Assembly (NCBI RefSeq): GCF_041435215.1
Contig: NZ_CP108394.1
Coordinates: 7,316,001-7,380,000 of the forward strand
Source: Streptomyces sp. NBC_01314
GTDB taxonomy: Bacteria > Actinomycetota > Actinomycetes > Streptomycetales > Streptomycetaceae
DNA: 64,000 nt
Direction of reading: 5' to 3'
In this document: positions 9,239 to 18,745 of the stretch, one piece after another
How positions within the stretch are numbered: the first letter of the stretch is position 1
Layout: each line of letters opens with the position of its first letter
Position numbers and translations under genes: made by a program
The notes under the pieces: generated by a model
Told to the model about the DNA's origin: nothing
Seen by the model: only the letters and a program-made list of their open reading frames with translations
Database searches by the model: none

Positions 9239-9331
9239 AAGGCGCCCTGCAACGCTGGTCCCCCCACGGGCCGGCGAGCAGGGCGCCTTCCCATGTCCCG
9301 GTGCGGATTCCCCCCACGGGATCCGGCCGGG
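9239..9331 (+). ncRNA. 6C RNA
   Basis: Two consecutive hairpins each carry exactly six C residues followed by ACGGG in the apical region, the defining feature of the actinobacterial 6C RNA family. Hairpin 1 (9239-9289): stem AAGGCGCCCTGC/GCAGGGCGCCTT, inner pairs CGCTGG/CCGGCG, C-run 9260-9265. Hairpin 2 (9297-9331): CCCGG..CGGAT pairs with ATCCG..CCGGG, C-run 9310-9315. Strand is set by the C-runs. In mycobacteria the homologue is a trans-acting small RNA using its C-rich loops; the Streptomyces function is inferred. Confidence 0.85.
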
Positions 9332-9744
9332 CGTCTGGTGGACCAGCGCCTGAATCGCTGAGCAGAACGAGCAGAACTCGTCCTACTTGTATCTCTCTGT
9401 TGTGCGGCGGTGTGCGGTCTGCCGGGACGCGTACGTACGGGAGGGCCGCTCAAAGCTCCCCGGTGCACGTGCCCCGGCAACGCAATTCCGGGAACGTCCC
9501 CCAAGACATCCCCAGATGTCAGTCACGCCCCCCAAGACGCTTCTGACATCGCCAACTTAGACTCACGAACGCCTTCGCTGGTTACGTTCACACCACTGTG
9601 ATCTGCGTCTCTCGCCGTATGTCCTGAAGATACGCAAGAGGCGCGAATCGGTGATCGAGGCCCCAGCGTAAGGATGATGCGCGAGCCTTGTGAAGAGCTT
9701 ATGTGGTGCTGCTTCCGGACTCTAGAGGGACTTTTGCCCGGCGG
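9332..9744. other. non-coding region between 6C RNA and copA
   Basis: No gene recognised. copA ends at 9745 on the minus strand. The stretch is noticeably less GC-rich between about 9540 and 9780 and has no clear terminator hairpin. Confidence 0.4.
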
Positions 9745-12015
9745 TCATGAAAATGTCCTGAGTCGCAAGCTGTTCGTTACCACGAAAACGGACGAAAAGG
9801 CCATAGTTGCCCCAGCGATCATCGGGTTGAGCAGCCCGGCGGCGGCCAGCGGCAACGCGGCCAGGTTGTATGCGAAGGCCCAGGCGAGATTGCCCTTGAT
9901 CGTGGACAGGGTCCGCCGCGACAGCCGGATGGCGTCGGCGGCCACCCGCAGGTCCCCGCGGACGAGCGTCAGGTCGCCCGCCTCGATCGCCGCGTCCGTC
10001 CCGGTGCCCATGGCGAGCCCGAGGTCGGCCGCGGCCAGCGCGGCCGCGTCGTTGACCCCGTCCCCGACCATCGCCACCGTGCGGCCTTCGCTCTGGAGCC
10101 GGCGTACGACGTCGACCTTGTCCTGCGGCAGCACCTCGGCGATCACGTGCTCGGGTGCGATGCCGACCGCGGCGGCCACGGACCGGGCCACCCGCTCGTT
10201 GTCCCCGGTCAGCAGCACCGGCGTGAGCCCGAGCGCCCGCAGCCGCCGTACCGCCTCGGCGCTGGTCTCCTTGACCGCGTCGGCGACGGTGACGACACCG
10301 AGTGCCACTCCGTCGCGGGTGACCACGACCGCCGTGTGCCCCTCACCCTCGGCGGCCTCCTTGGCGCTCCTCAGGGCCTCGGGGAGCGGTCCTTCGAGGA
10401 ACCGGCCCACCTGGACGTCGTGGCCCGCCACGCGGCCGCGTACGCCCCTTCCTGGCAGGTTCTCGAAACCCTCGACCGGTGGGAGCGCGCCCACGCGGCC
10501 CTCGGCGCCCGCGGCGATCGCCCGGCCCACCGGGTGCTCGGAGGCGTGTTCGACGGCGCCCGCGAGACGCAGTACGTCCTCCTCTGTGGCGCCTTCGGTG
10601 ACGTCATCGGCGACGTACACCTTCTGGAGGGTCATCCGGCCGGTGGTGACGGTGCCGGTCTTGTCCAGGACGACGGTGTCGACGCGGCGGGTGGACTCCA
10701 GGACCTCGGGGCCCTTGATGATGATGCCGAGCTGGGCACCACGGCCGGTGCCGACCATCAGGGCGGTCGGGGTGGCGAGGCCGAGCGCGCACGGGCAGGC
10801 GATGATCAGCACCGCGACGGCCGCCGTGAAGGCGGCGGTGGTGTCGTCCGTGAGGCCGAGCCAGGCGCCGAAGGTGGCGACCGCGATCAGGATGACGACG
10901 GGGACGAACACCGCCGAGATCCGGTCGGCCAGCCGCTGTGCCTCCGCCTTGCCGTTCTGCGCGTCCTCCACCAGCCGTGCCGTCCGGGCCAGCTGGGTGT
11001 CCGCGCCGATCCGGGTCGCCTCGACGACCAGCCGGCCCCCGGCGTTCACGGTCGCGCCCGTGACGGCGTCCCCGACCGTCACGTCCACCGGCACCGACTC
11101 ACCGGTCAGCATGGACGCGTCGACGGCGGAGGCGCCCTCGACGACGGTCCCGTCGGTGGCGAACTTCTCCCCGGGGCGTACGACGAAGCGGTCGCCGACG
11201 ACCAGCTGTCCCACGGGGATCCGCACCTCACGCCCCTGGCGGAGCACCGAGACGTCCTTGGCGCCCAGCTTCAGCAGCGCCTTGAGCGCGGCGCCCGCGC
11301 GGCGCTTGGCGCGGGCCTCCAGATAGCGGCCGAGCAGGATGAACGCCACGACCCCGGCGGCCACTTCGAGATAGATCGTCGACGAGCCCGACGTGCGCGA
11401 GACGGTGAACTCGAAGCCGTGCCGCATGCCCGGCATGCCCGCGTGGCCCCAGAAGAGGGCCCACAGGGACCAGCCGAAGGCGGCGAGCGTGCCGACCGAT
11501 ACGAGTGTGTCCATCGTGGCCGCGCCGTGCCGGAGGTTGGTGAACGCGGCCCGGTGGAAGGGCAGCCCGCCCCATACGACGACCGGCGCGGCGAGCGTCA
11601 GTGAGAGCCACTGCCAGTTGTCGAACTGCAGGGCGGGGACCATGGACATGAGGATCACGGGCGCCGCGAGCAGCGTCGAGACGGTGAGCCGCTGCCGCAG
11701 GGCGGCGAGTTCGGGGTCGGTCCCCTCCTCTGTCGCCGGTTCCGCGGCGGCCTCCGGGGGCGCCGGGGGCGGGGGCTCCTCGGCCGTGTAGCCCGTCTTC
11801 ACCACGGTGGCGATCAGGTCGGCGACCGCCACCCCCGCGGGGTAGGCGACCTTCGCCTTCTCCGTCGCGTAGTTCACCGAGGCGATGACCCCGTCCAGGC
11901 GGTTGAGCTTCTTCTCGACGCGGGCCGCGCAGGAGGTGCAGGTCATCCCTCCGATGGTCAGCTCGACCTCGTGGACGGGCTCACTCGTCCGGGCCACCGC
12001 GGTGGTGCTCGTCAT
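9745..12015 (-). CDS. copA: copper-translocating P1B-type ATPase
   Basis: 756 residues, inner membrane. An N-terminal heavy-metal-associated domain with [13 protein letters not shown] (CxxC, near residue 25) is followed by eight expected membrane segments. Other motifs: [10 protein letters not shown] actuator loop, intramembrane [11 protein letters not shown] (CPC, Cu+ specificity), phosphorylation motif DKTGTVT at Asp451, SEHPVGRAI (HP motif) and [13 protein letters not shown]. It exports Cu(I) from the cytoplasm. It lies downstream of the chaperone copZ (41-bp gap) and is likely induced by copper through the CsoR-type operator at 12355. Confidence 0.95.
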   Translation of the reverse strand: MTSTTAVARTSEPVHEVELTIGGMTCTSCAARVEKKLNRLDGVIASVNYATEKAKVAYPAGVAVADLIATVVKTGYTAEEPPPPAPPEAAAEPATEEGTDPELAALRQRLTVSTLLAAPVILMSMVPALQFDNWQWLSLTLAAPVVVWGGLPFHRAAFTNLRHGAATMDTLVSVGTLAAFGWSLWALFWGHAGMPGMRHGFEFTVSRTSGSSTIYLEVAAGVVAFILLGRYLEARAKRRAGAALKALLKLGAKDVSVLRQGREVRIPVGQLVVGDRFVVRPGEKFATDGTVVEGASAVDASMLTGESVPVDVTVGDAVTGATVNAGGRLVVEATRIGADTQLARTARLVEDAQNGKAEAQRLADRISAVFVPVVILIAVATFGAWLGLTDDTTAAFTAAVAVLIIACPCALGLATPTALMVGTGRGAQLGIIIKGPEVLESTRRVDTVVLDKTGTVTTGRMTLQKVYVADDVTEGATEEDVLRLAGAVEHASEHPVGRAIAAGAEGRVGALPPVEGFENLPGRGVRGRVAGHDVQVGRFLEGPLPEALRSAKEAAEGEGHTAVVVTRDGVALGVVTVADAVKETSAEAVRRLRALGLTPVLLTGDNERVARSVAAAVGIAPEHVIAEVLPQDKVDVVRRLQSEGRTVAMVGDGVNDAAALAAADLGLAMGTGTDAAIEAGDLTLVRGDLRVAADAIRLSRRTLSTIKGNLAWAFAYNLAALPLAAAGLLNPMIAGATMAFSSVFVVTNSLRLRTFS

Positions 12016-12056
12016 GTCCGTGCCCGTGCCCGTGCCGTCCGTATCCGTGCCCGGCC

Positions 12057-12296
12057 TCAGGCCCTGCCGACCAGCTCGAAGCCCGCCTCGTCGACCGCGG
12101 TGCGTACGGCCTCCTCGTCGAGCGGGGCGGCTGACGTCACGGTGACCTCACCGGTGGAGGCGACGGCCTTCACGGAGGAGACACCGGCCAGCTGGGTGAT
12201 CTCGCCCGTAACGGCGCCTTCGCAGTGCCCGCAGCTCATTCCGCTCACCTTGTAGACGGCGGTGACGGAACCCGGGGTGTCGGTCTCGACGGTCAT
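12057..12296 (-). CDS. copZ: copper chaperone, heavy-metal-associated domain
   Basis: 79 residues, one ferredoxin-like HMA domain with [11 protein letters not shown], where the CxxC pair binds Cu(I), and ending [12 protein letters not shown]. It hands copper to CopA, encoded directly downstream on the same strand. The start ATG at 12296 lies about 60 bp from a CsoR-like palindrome. Confidence 0.93.
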   Translation of the reverse strand: MTVETDTPGSVTAVYKVSGMSCGHCEGAVTGEITQLAGVSSVKAVASTGEVTVTSAAPLDEEAVRTAVDEAGFELVGRA

Positions 12297-12354
12297 GTCG
12301 TTACTCCTCGTCGGGGCGTGTGGGGTTCGAGTAACCCATCAGGGCATCCACCTT

Positions 12355-12371
12355 ATACCCCCTAGGGGTAT
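12355..12371. promoter_or_regulatory. CsoR-type copper operator
   Basis: ATACCCCCTAGGGGTAT, a GC-centred palindrome flanked by ATA/TAT, matching the TACCC-GGGTA pattern bound by Cu(I)-sensing CsoR repressors. It lies directly upstream of copZ-copA. Confidence 0.75.
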
Positions 12372-12566
12372 GAATCCAAGAGAAGTCCGATCGGGGGGTG
12401 GGGTGCCGGGGCCGTCCGGGGCGCGGCGGGTGCTCGCGTGCCGCGCCCGGGAGCGTCGGAGGGCGGGGGTCGGGGGGTGTTCGAGGGGTCGGCGGGCGGG
12501 TGGTCGCATGCGATGCTGGCCGGGATCCGGAAGGGATCAACGGCTCGCGAACGAAGGATGGGACGC

Positions 12567-13610
12567 ATGCGCGCGGTGGTGTTCGAACAGTTCCGAGCCC
12601 CGGCCACAGTCAAGAACCTCACCGCACCCACCCCCACCCCCCACGGAGTCGTCGTCCGGGTCGAAGCCACCGGCCTCTGCCGCAGCGACTGGCACGGCTG
12701 GCAGGGCCACGATCCCGACATCACCCTCCCGCACGTCCCCGGCCACGAACTCGCCGGCGTCGTGGAGGCGACCGGCAAGGCGGTCACCGCCTGGCGCCCG
12801 GGCGACCGCGTGACCGCCCCCTTCGTCTGCGCCTGCGGCAGTTGCGCCTCCTGCGCGGCCGGGGACCAGCAGGTGTGCGAGCGGCAGACCCAGCCGGGCT
12901 TCACCCATTGGGGCTCGTACGCCCAGTACGTCGCCCTGGACCACGCCGACGTGAACCTGGTGGCGCTGCCGGAGGAGCTGTCGTACGGCACGGCGGCCTC
13001 ACTCGGCTGCCGCTTCGCCACGGCGTTCCGCGCGGTCGTCGCACAGGGCCGTGTCGCGCCGGGGGAGTGGGTCGCGGTCCACGGCTGCGGCGGTGTGGGA
13101 CTCTCCGCCGTGATGATCGCGGCGGCCTCCGGCGCGAGGGTGATCGCGGTGGACATCTCCCCCCAGGCCCTGGACCTGGCCCGCAGGTTCGGCGCGGCGG
13201 AGTGCGTGAACGCGTCGGTAGAACCAGACACAGCCGCAGCGGTCCGCGAGCTGACCGCCGGCGGCGCCCACCTCTCCCTCGACGCCCTCGGCTCCCCGGC
13301 CACCTGCGCGGCCTCCGTCAACAGCCTTCGCCGCCGGGGCCGCCACCTCCAGGTGGGTCTGCTTCCGTCCGGGACGGGCACCACCCCCGTCCCCATGGCC
13401 CGAGTGATCGCCCTGGAACTCGAACTCCTGGGCAGTCACGGCATGGCGGCCCACGCCTACCCCCGGATGCTGGAGCTGGTCCGGGCGGGCGTCCTCCGCC
13501 CCGACCTCCTGGTGACCTCGACGATCCCCCTGGACGCGGCCCCCGCCGCCCTCGCGGCGATGGGCACGGCACCCGGCAGCGGAGTGACGGTCATCGAGCC
13601 GTGGAGCTGA
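12567..13610 (+). CDS. zinc-dependent alcohol dehydrogenase family protein
   Basis: 347 residues, medium-chain dehydrogenase/reductase family. [10 protein letters not shown] supplies the catalytic zinc Cys, GHELAGVV the GHE motif, and [17 protein letters not shown] the four-Cys structural zinc site. The Rossmann motif is [15 protein letters not shown]. It oxidises or reduces an alcohol/aldehyde with NAD(P); the substrate is unknown. ATG 12567 is chosen because GAAGGA lies 9 nt upstream; in-frame ATG 12558 is too close to it. Its 3' end overlaps the convergent acetyltransferase gene by 20 bp. Confidence 0.87.
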   Translation: MRAVVFEQFRAPATVKNLTAPTPTPHGVVVRVEATGLCRSDWHGWQGHDPDITLPHVPGHELAGVVEATGKAVTAWRPGDRVTAPFVCACGSCASCAAGDQQVCERQTQPGFTHWGSYAQYVALDHADVNLVALPEELSYGTAASLGCRFATAFRAVVAQGRVAPGEWVAVHGCGGVGLSAVMIAAASGARVIAVDISPQALDLARRFGAAECVNASVEPDTAAAVRELTAGGAHLSLDALGSPATCAASVNSLRRRGRHLQVGLLPSGTGTTPVPMARVIALELELLGSHGMAAHAYPRMLELVRAGVLRPDLLVTSTIPLDAAPAALAAMGTAPGSGVTVIEPWS

Positions 13611-14274
13611 CCGGCCCACCCGACTCGCCCCGCCCGCCGTCGGCCCGTCCTCTGCCGGGCCGTCCACTGTCGGCCCGCCCTGCGTCGCCCCGCCCTCGGT
13701 CAGGCCGCCCTCCGTCAGGCCGTCCCCGATGGGCGGCCCACTCCGGCGCGAGGACCGACATCCGCACGGCGTCGATCCACTCTCCGCCCTGCCACAGCGT
13801 CTCCCGCTCGACGCCCTCGGCCACGAAGCCGGCCTTCTCGTAGGCGCGCCGGGCCCGCGGATTGTGGGTGTAGACGTACAACGACACGCGATGCAGCCCC
13901 AGCCCCTCGAAGGCGTGCCCGACCGTCAGTCGCACAGCCTCCGTGCCCAGCCCCCGACCCCGTCCACCGGGCCCGATCAAAATCCGGAAGCAGCAGCTGC
14001 GGTTGGCCTCGTCCAATTCGTTGAGCACGGCCTCACCCACCAGCTCACCGCTCGCCCGGTCCACGATGCCGAGGTCGAGGCGATCGGCCTGGTCGTTGCG
14101 GCTGCCGTACCAGGACCGCAGGCGGTCCAGCCCGAACTCCTCGGTCGTGCTGCCGGTGAGCCGGACGACCTCCGGGTCGGCCAGGATCCGCGCCATCACG
14201 GTCGCGTCGTCCTCGGTGAACGGCCGCAGCACGGCCCTCTCACCGGTGAGCAGGGGTTTCCGGGAAAAGCTCAT
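13591..14274 (-). CDS. GNAT acetyltransferase with RG-rich tail
   Basis: 227 residues. Residues 1-175 form a RimJ/RimL-type GNAT domain: [17 protein letters not shown], then [22 protein letters not shown] (acetyl-CoA loop), then [16 protein letters not shown]. After APEWAAHRG the protein continues in a repetitive [22 protein letters not shown] tail of about 45 residues, which is low-complexity and codes antisense to the end of the dehydrogenase. The tail may be read-through from a lost stop. Substrate unknown. Confidence 0.82.
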   Translation of the reverse strand: MSFSRKPLLTGERAVLRPFTEDDATVMARILADPEVVRLTGSTTEEFGLDRLRSWYGSRNDQADRLDLGIVDRASGELVGEAVLNELDEANRSCCFRILIGPGGRGRGLGTEAVRLTVGHAFEGLGLHRVSLYVYTHNPRARRAYEKAGFVAEGVERETLWQGGEWIDAVRMSVLAPEWAAHRGRPDGGRPDRGRGDAGRADSGRPGRGRADGGRGESGGPVSSTAR

Positions 14275-14335
14275 CCCCGGATCCTGGACAGCGAACGGAC
14301 CCGGGGACAAACGAATAAGCGGGATGCGGAGCGGA

Positions 14336-14536
14336 TCAGTCGACCTTGCGCCCCCGGTTGCCCGGTCTGGAGGCGACCCAGGTGCGGACGGTGTCGGCGT
14401 ACCAGTAGGGCTTGCCGTTCTCCATGTGGTCGGGCGGCGGCAGCAGCCCGTGTTTGCGGTACGAGCGGACGGTGTCGGGCTGCACACGGATGTGCGCCGC
14501 GATGTCCTTGTACGACCAGAGTCGTGGGTCGGTCAT
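14336..14536 (-). CDS. small helix-turn-helix (excisionase/MerR-like) protein
   Basis: 66 residues. LWSYKDIAAHIRVQPDTVRSYRKHGLLPPPD is a winged-helix DNA-binding domain of the type found in small Streptomyces AlpA/excisionase-like proteins; the KPYWYADTVRTWVASRPG end is common to that group. It starts at ATG 14536 and follows no operon partner. A target is not evident; it may bind its own upstream region, which lies next to the repeat at 14741. Confidence 0.75.
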   Translation of the reverse strand: MTDPRLWSYKDIAAHIRVQPDTVRSYRKHGLLPPPDHMENGKPYWYADTVRTWVASRPGNRGRKVD

Positions 14537-14740
14537 CAGTGGCCCTCCCTGCGCGCACCGCGGCGGCGGCCGGGAAGACCGTCGGGGGAGCCGGGCACTG
14601 CGCTGGCGATCACAAATCTGTGTCGCTCAACGACACGAGGGGATCACCGGCAGGGTCCGTCGTACAGGTGTGACGGAAGACCCGCATACACGTGACATAC
14701 GTGACAGAAGGGGGTTCTTTGTGACAAGAGTGCGGCATCA

Positions 14741-14826
14741 GCGCCCCGTCAGGGGCGGGCGCGGGGAACTGCGCGACCAGCCACGAACCAGCCGCAGCCT
14801 GCGAACAACCCACAGTTCCCCGGCGC
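14741..14826. repeat. dispersed Streptomyces-type intergenic repeat with hairpins
   Basis: The text GCGCCCCGTCAGGGGCG followed by GCGGGGAACTGCGCGACCAG is a motif I recognise from many Streptomyces intergenic regions. It forms a small stem (CGCCCC/GGGGCG) and a larger one, where GGCGCGGGGAACTG (14758-14771) pairs with CAGTTCCCCGGCGC (14813-14826) with one extra base. It lies just past the iolE stop and may serve as its terminator. Confidence 0.6.
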
Positions 14827-14858
14827 CTCGTCTCAGTGCCCGGTTCCCAGCGGAGCGC

Positions 14859-15776
14859 TCACGCGCCGCAGGACCTCAGGAAGGCCCGAGTCCGCTGGGC
14901 GATGGGCAACGGCTTGTCCGGCTCACACGGATACATGTCCTGCTCGACGATCGCGAACAGATCCACGTCGAGCTTCTGCGCGGCGGCCAGCACCGGCCCC
15001 AGCTCGGGCACACCCTTCGGCGGCTCGCACATCACGCCCCTGGCCACGGCCGGCCCGAACGGAATCTCGTTCGCGCGCACGTCCGCCAGGATCTCGGGGT
15101 CGACCTGCTTGAGGTGCAGATACCCGATGCGCTCCCCGTAGGTCTCGATCAGCTTGACGCTGTCGCCGCCGCAGTAGGCGTAGTGCCCGGTGTCGAGGCA
15201 CAGCGACACCACCGAGGAGTCGGTGCCGTCCAGGAAGCGGACGACGTTCTCCTCGCTGTCGATGTGGGTGTCGGCGTGCGGGTGGACGACGATCTGGAGG
15301 CCGTACTTCTCCCGCACCTCCCGCCCGAGCCGCTCGGTGAGCTGGGTGAGGTGCCGCCACTGCTCGACGGTCAGCTCGCTGGACTCCAGCACCTTGCCCG
15401 TCTTGTCGTCCCGCCAGAACGACGGGATGACGACGAGGTGCTTGGCGCCCATGGCCTGAGCGAGGACCGCGTTGTCGGCCACATGGGCCCAGGTCTTCTC
15501 CCAGACGTCCGGACCGTGGTGCAGCCCGGTGAAGACCGTGCCGGCCGACACTTTCAGGCCGCGTTTGGCGGTCTCCTCGGTGAGAACCGCCGGGTCGGTC
15601 GGCAGATAGCCGTACGGACCCAGCTCGATCCACTCGTAGCCGGAAGCGGCGACCTCGTCGAGGAAGCGCTGCCAGGGGACCTGTTGGGGGTCGTCGGGGA
15701 ACCAGACGCCCCAGGAGTCGGGCGCCGAGCCGACTCGGATGCGCGAGAGTGAGGACTGAGGTGACAACGACGTCAT
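14859..15776 (-). CDS. iolE: inosose dehydratase-like TIM-barrel protein
   Basis: 305 residues, sugar phosphate isomerase/epimerase (AP endonuclease 2-like) fold. The opening RVGSAPDSWGVWFPDD and YEWIELGPYGYLPTD, then VVHPHADTHID and LCLDTGHYAYCGGD (metal ligands), fit IolE, which dehydrates 2-keto-myo-inositol. The assignment rests on its position divergent from iolC-iolB-iolD-mmsA; IolH/IolI-type isomerase is the alternative. Start ATG 15776. A 7-bp inverted repeat (15783-15803) sits in its leader. The dispersed repeat at 14741 follows its stop. Confidence 0.75.
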   Translation of the reverse strand: MTSLSPQSSLSRIRVGSAPDSWGVWFPDDPQQVPWQRFLDEVAASGYEWIELGPYGYLPTDPAVLTEETAKRGLKVSAGTVFTGLHHGPDVWEKTWAHVADNAVLAQAMGAKHLVVIPSFWRDDKTGKVLESSELTVEQWRHLTQLTERLGREVREKYGLQIVVHPHADTHIDSEENVVRFLDGTDSSVVSLCLDTGHYAYCGGDSVKLIETYGERIGYLHLKQVDPEILADVRANEIPFGPAVARGVMCEPPKGVPELGPVLAAAQKLDVDLFAIVEQDMYPCEPDKPLPIAQRTRAFLRSCGA

Positions 15777-15826
15777 GGAAGTCAGCTTCAGGCCTCGAAG
15801 CTGAGGGTGTCAATAGGTAGTCCGAA

Positions 15827-15871
15827 TGTCTGGACAAAGTATTGACAGGGTTGCTCCGACGGGACTAGACC
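15827..15871 (+). promoter_or_regulatory. iolC promoter with operator-like palindrome
   Basis: TGTCTGGACA (15827-15836) is an inverted repeat resembling GntR/HutC-type GTCTAGAC sites. It is followed by TTGACA (15842-15847) and, 18 bp on, TAGACC as a -10 candidate. It lies in the 125-bp gap between iolE and iolC and could control both. Confidence 0.5.
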
Positions 15872-15901
15872 TTGTCGGAACCGGCGCGTGAAGGGAACTC
15901 G

Positions 15902-16852
15902 ATGGCGTACGACCTCATCACCATGGGGCGGATCGGTGTGGACCTCTACCCGTTGCAGACGGGGGTTCCGCTGCCGCAGGTGACGTCCTTCGGGAAGTTC
16001 CTCGGCGGTTCGGCGACGAACGTCGCGGTGGCCGCGTCCCGTCTCGGCCGCTCGACCGCCGTCATCACCCGCACCGGCGAGGACCCCTTCGGCGAGTACC
16101 TCCACCAGGCGCTGCGCGACTTCGGTGTGGACGACCGCTGGGTCACCCCGGTCCCGGGCCTGCCGACCCCCGTCACCTTCTGCGAGGTCTTCCCGCCGGA
16201 CGACTTCCCGCTGTACTTCTACCGCCGCCCCAAGGCCCCGGACCTGGAGATCGACGCCCACGAGCTGGACCTCGACGCCGTCGCCGGGACCCGGATCTTC
16301 TGGGTCACCGGCACCGGCCTGAGCGAGGAGCCCAGCCGTACGGCGACACTCGCGGCCCTCGCCCACCGGGCCAGGGCCGGGACGACGGTCTTCGACCTCG
16401 ACTGGCGCCCCATGTTCTGGACCGACCCGGCCGAGGCCCGCCCGTTCTACGAGGAGGCCCTGCGGCACACGACCGTCGCGGTCGGCAACCTCGACGAGGT
16501 CGAGGTCGCGACCGGTGTCCGCGAGCCGCAGGCCGCCGCCCGCGCGCTGCTCGACGCCGGGGTCGAACTCGCGGTCGTCAAGCAGGGCCCCAAGGGTGTG
16601 CTCGCGGTCAACAGCAAGGGCGAGTCCGCCGAGGTCCCGCCGCTGCCCGTGACCGTCCTGAACGGCCTCGGCGCCGGTGACGCGTTCGGCGGCTCCCTCT
16701 GCCACGGCCTGCTCGAAGGCTGGGACCTGGAGAAGATCATGCGGCACGCCAACGCGGCCGGCGCGATCGTCGCCTCCCGCCTGGAGTGCTCCTCCGCGAT
16801 GCCCACCGTGGAAGAGATCGAGGCGGCGGTCGCGGCGGGAGCGGTCCTGTGA
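15902..16852 (+). CDS. iolC: 5-dehydro-2-deoxygluconokinase
   Basis: 316 residues, PfkB family. It phosphorylates 2-deoxy-5-keto-gluconate in inositol breakdown. MGRIGVDLYPLQTGVPL and FGKFLGGSATNVAVAASRLG match IolC proteins, and NGLGAGDAFGGSL is the catalytic GAGD motif. ATG 15902 is preceded by AAGGGA at 15891; an in-frame ATG at 15872 has no ribosome site. The stop overlaps the next gene in a GTGA junction. First gene of the plus-strand iol operon. Confidence 0.9.
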   Translation: MAYDLITMGRIGVDLYPLQTGVPLPQVTSFGKFLGGSATNVAVAASRLGRSTAVITRTGEDPFGEYLHQALRDFGVDDRWVTPVPGLPTPVTFCEVFPPDDFPLYFYRRPKAPDLEIDAHELDLDAVAGTRIFWVTGTGLSEEPSRTATLAALAHRARAGTTVFDLDWRPMFWTDPAEARPFYEEALRHTTVAVGNLDEVEVATGVREPQAAARALLDAGVELAVVKQGPKGVLAVNSKGESAEVPPLPVTVLNGLGAGDAFGGSLCHGLLEGWDLEKIMRHANAAGAIVASRLECSSAMPTVEEIEAAVAAGAVL

Positions 16853-17826
16853 GCACCATCGAACCCGGCCGCCCCACCGCTGCCACCAACGGCAGCCCCG
16901 CCGCCGGCCCTCTCGGCCGCGCCTCCACCACCGGCCCCCTCGGCCGCGTCGACGTCTCCGCCCTCGTCCGCACCCGGGTCCACCACCCCGAGGCGATCGC
17001 CGAGGCCGCCGCCCGGCGTATCCGGCGCCCCCTGGTCGGTGACTCCGGGCGGCTGATGATCGTCGCCGCCGACCATCCGGCCCGTGGCGCCCTCTCCGTC
17101 GGTGACCGCAAGCTCGCCATGGCGAACCGGGCCGACCTCCTCGAACGGCTGTGCCTGGCGCTCTCCCGCCCCGGTGTGGACGGTGTCCTCGCGACCGCCG
17201 ACATCCTCGACGACCTGCTCCTCCTCGGCGCCCTGGACGGCAAGGTCGTCATGGGCTCGATGAACCGGGGCGGCCTCGCGGGCGCCAGCTTCGAACTGGA
17301 CGACCGTTTCACCGGCCACCGTCCCGAGGACATGCGGCGCCTCGGCTTCGACGCCGGCAAGCTCCTGCTGCGCGTCGACTACGACGACCCGGGCTCCCTC
17401 ACGACCCTGGAGTCCACCGCCCGTGCCGTGGACGCCATGGCCGAACGCAGGCTCCCCGTGTTCGTCGAGCCGTTCATCAGCCGCCGCGACCCGGCCACCG
17501 GCAAGGTCAAGAACGACCTGAGCGCCGACGCCGTCACCAAGTCGATCGCCATAGCGGCCGGGCTCGGCGGCAGTTCTGCGTACACCTGGCTGAAGGTGCC
17601 CGTCACCGAGAACCCCGACGACATGGCCCGTGTGATGGAGACCTCGACGCTGCCCGCCGTACTGCTCGGCGGCGATGTCGGCGAGGACCAGGAGGGCGCG
17701 TACGAGAAGTGGCGGGGCGCGCTGCAACTGCCCACCGTGCAGGGCCTGGTGGTCGGTCGCTCGCTGCTCTACCCGGCGGACGACGACGTGACCGCCGCCG
17801 TGGACACCGCCGTAGGACTGTTGTGA
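16849..17826 (+). CDS. Cgl0159-like (beta/alpha)8 aldolase of inositol catabolism
   Basis: 325 residues from GTG 16849. The protein resembles the DeoC/LacD-type aldolase found between iolC and iolB in actinobacteria: LMIVAADHPARGALSVGD, ILDDLLLLGALDGKVVMGSMNRGG, PVFVEPFI and YTWLKVPV (Lys likely the Schiff-base residue). It probably cleaves 2-deoxy-5-keto-gluconate 6-phosphate to malonic semialdehyde and DHAP in place of IolJ; this role is inferred from operon position. The first 35 residues are a Pro/Ala/Gly-rich extension. Confidence 0.8.
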   Translation: MSTIEPGRPTAATNGSPAAGPLGRASTTGPLGRVDVSALVRTRVHHPEAIAEAAARRIRRPLVGDSGRLMIVAADHPARGALSVGDRKLAMANRADLLERLCLALSRPGVDGVLATADILDDLLLLGALDGKVVMGSMNRGGLAGASFELDDRFTGHRPEDMRRLGFDAGKLLLRVDYDDPGSLTTLESTARAVDAMAERRLPVFVEPFISRRDPATGKVKNDLSADAVTKSIAIAAGLGGSSAYTWLKVPVTENPDDMARVMETSTLPAVLLGGDVGEDQEGAYEKWRGALQLPTVQGLVVGRSLLYPADDDVTAAVDTAVGLL

Positions 17827-17833
17827 GGGCCGC

Positions 17834-18745
17834 ATGACACAGAAGACCGAGCTGTACGTACCCAAGGGCGCCACCGCGAACGCGCGGTACGCCGTCGACA
17901 TCGACCCCGAGCGGGCCGGCTGGTCCCACAGCAGCCTGCGCGTCGTGGAGTTGGGGCCGGGCGGGACGCACACGTTCACGACCGGGGACAGCGAGTGGAT
18001 CGTGCTGTCCCTCAACGGCGGCTGTTCGGTGCGGGTATCGGACGAACCAGGTGCATCGGGTGCATCAGGTGAGTCAGGTGAATCTGATACTTCCGGTGAA
18101 TCCCGTGAAACAGGTGAACCCGGCGGCGAAGAGGACGCAGAGTTTCAGATCCTGGGCAGGGAGAGCGTGTTCGCCGGAGTCTCCGACTTCGTGTACGCGC
18201 CCCGCGACGCCCGGGTACAGATCGCCTCCGGCGCGGGAGGCCGCTTCGCTTTGGCAGGAGCGAAGTGCGAGCGACGACTCCCCGCGCGCTACGGCCCCGC
18301 GCCGGAGGTCCCCGTGGAAGACCGGGGCAGTGGCAACTGCGCCCGCCAGGTGCGCAACTTCGCCTCCGCCGACGCTTTCGAGTGCGACAAGCTGATCACC
18401 GTCGAGGTCATCACCCCCGGCGGCAACTGGTCCTCGTACCCGCCGCACAAGCACGACGAGAACCGGCCGGGGGAGGAGACCGCGCTGGAGGAGATCTACT
18501 ACTTCGAGATCGACGGTCCCCACGGCTTCGGCTACCAGCGCGTGTCCCCCTCCCGCGAGGGCGGCTCCGAGGTGCTCGCCGAGGTCCGTTCCGGTGACGC
18601 GGTGCTCGTGCCCGACGGCTGGCACGGCCCGTCCATCGCGCAGCCCGGCCACAACATGTACTACCTGAACGTGATGGCCGGTCCGGGATCCGAGCGGCAG
18701 TGGCGGATCTGCTTCCACCCCGACCACACGGAGGGGTACCGATGA
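17834..18745 (+). CDS. iolB: 5-deoxy-glucuronate isomerase
   Basis: 303 residues, bicupin. It isomerises 5-deoxy-glucuronate to 2-deoxy-5-keto-gluconate. Typical segments: GWSHSSLRVVELGPGG, SGNCARQVRNFASADAFECDKLITVEV, and WSSYPPHKHDENRPGEETALEEIYYFE with the metal-binding His/Glu set. Residues about 73-104 form a Gly-Glu-Ser-rich insertion (GESGESDTSGESRETGEPGG) absent from the family and encoded by unusually A/T-ended codons in a roughly 9-nt repeating pattern. It overlaps iolD by ATGA. Confidence 0.9.
   Translation: MTQKTELYVPKGATANARYAVDIDPERAGWSHSSLRVVELGPGGTHTFTTGDSEWIVLSLNGGCSVRVSDEPGASGASGESGESDTSGESRETGEPGGEEDAEFQILGRESVFAGVSDFVYAPRDARVQIASGAGGRFALAGAKCERRLPARYGPAPEVPVEDRGSGNCARQVRNFASADAFECDKLITVEVITPGGNWSSYPPHKHDENRPGEETALEEIYYFEIDGPHGFGYQRVSPSREGGSEVLAEVRSGDAVLVPDGWHGPSIAQPGHNMYYLNVMAGPGSERQWRICFHPDHTEGYR

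Noticed and set aside
9103..9504. minus-strand open frame across the 6C RNA
   Set aside because: The region is explained by RNA hairpins; the frame has no domain features.
9674..11326. 550-residue plus-strand open frame
   Set aside because: Opposite copA; serine- and alanine-rich shadow without motifs.
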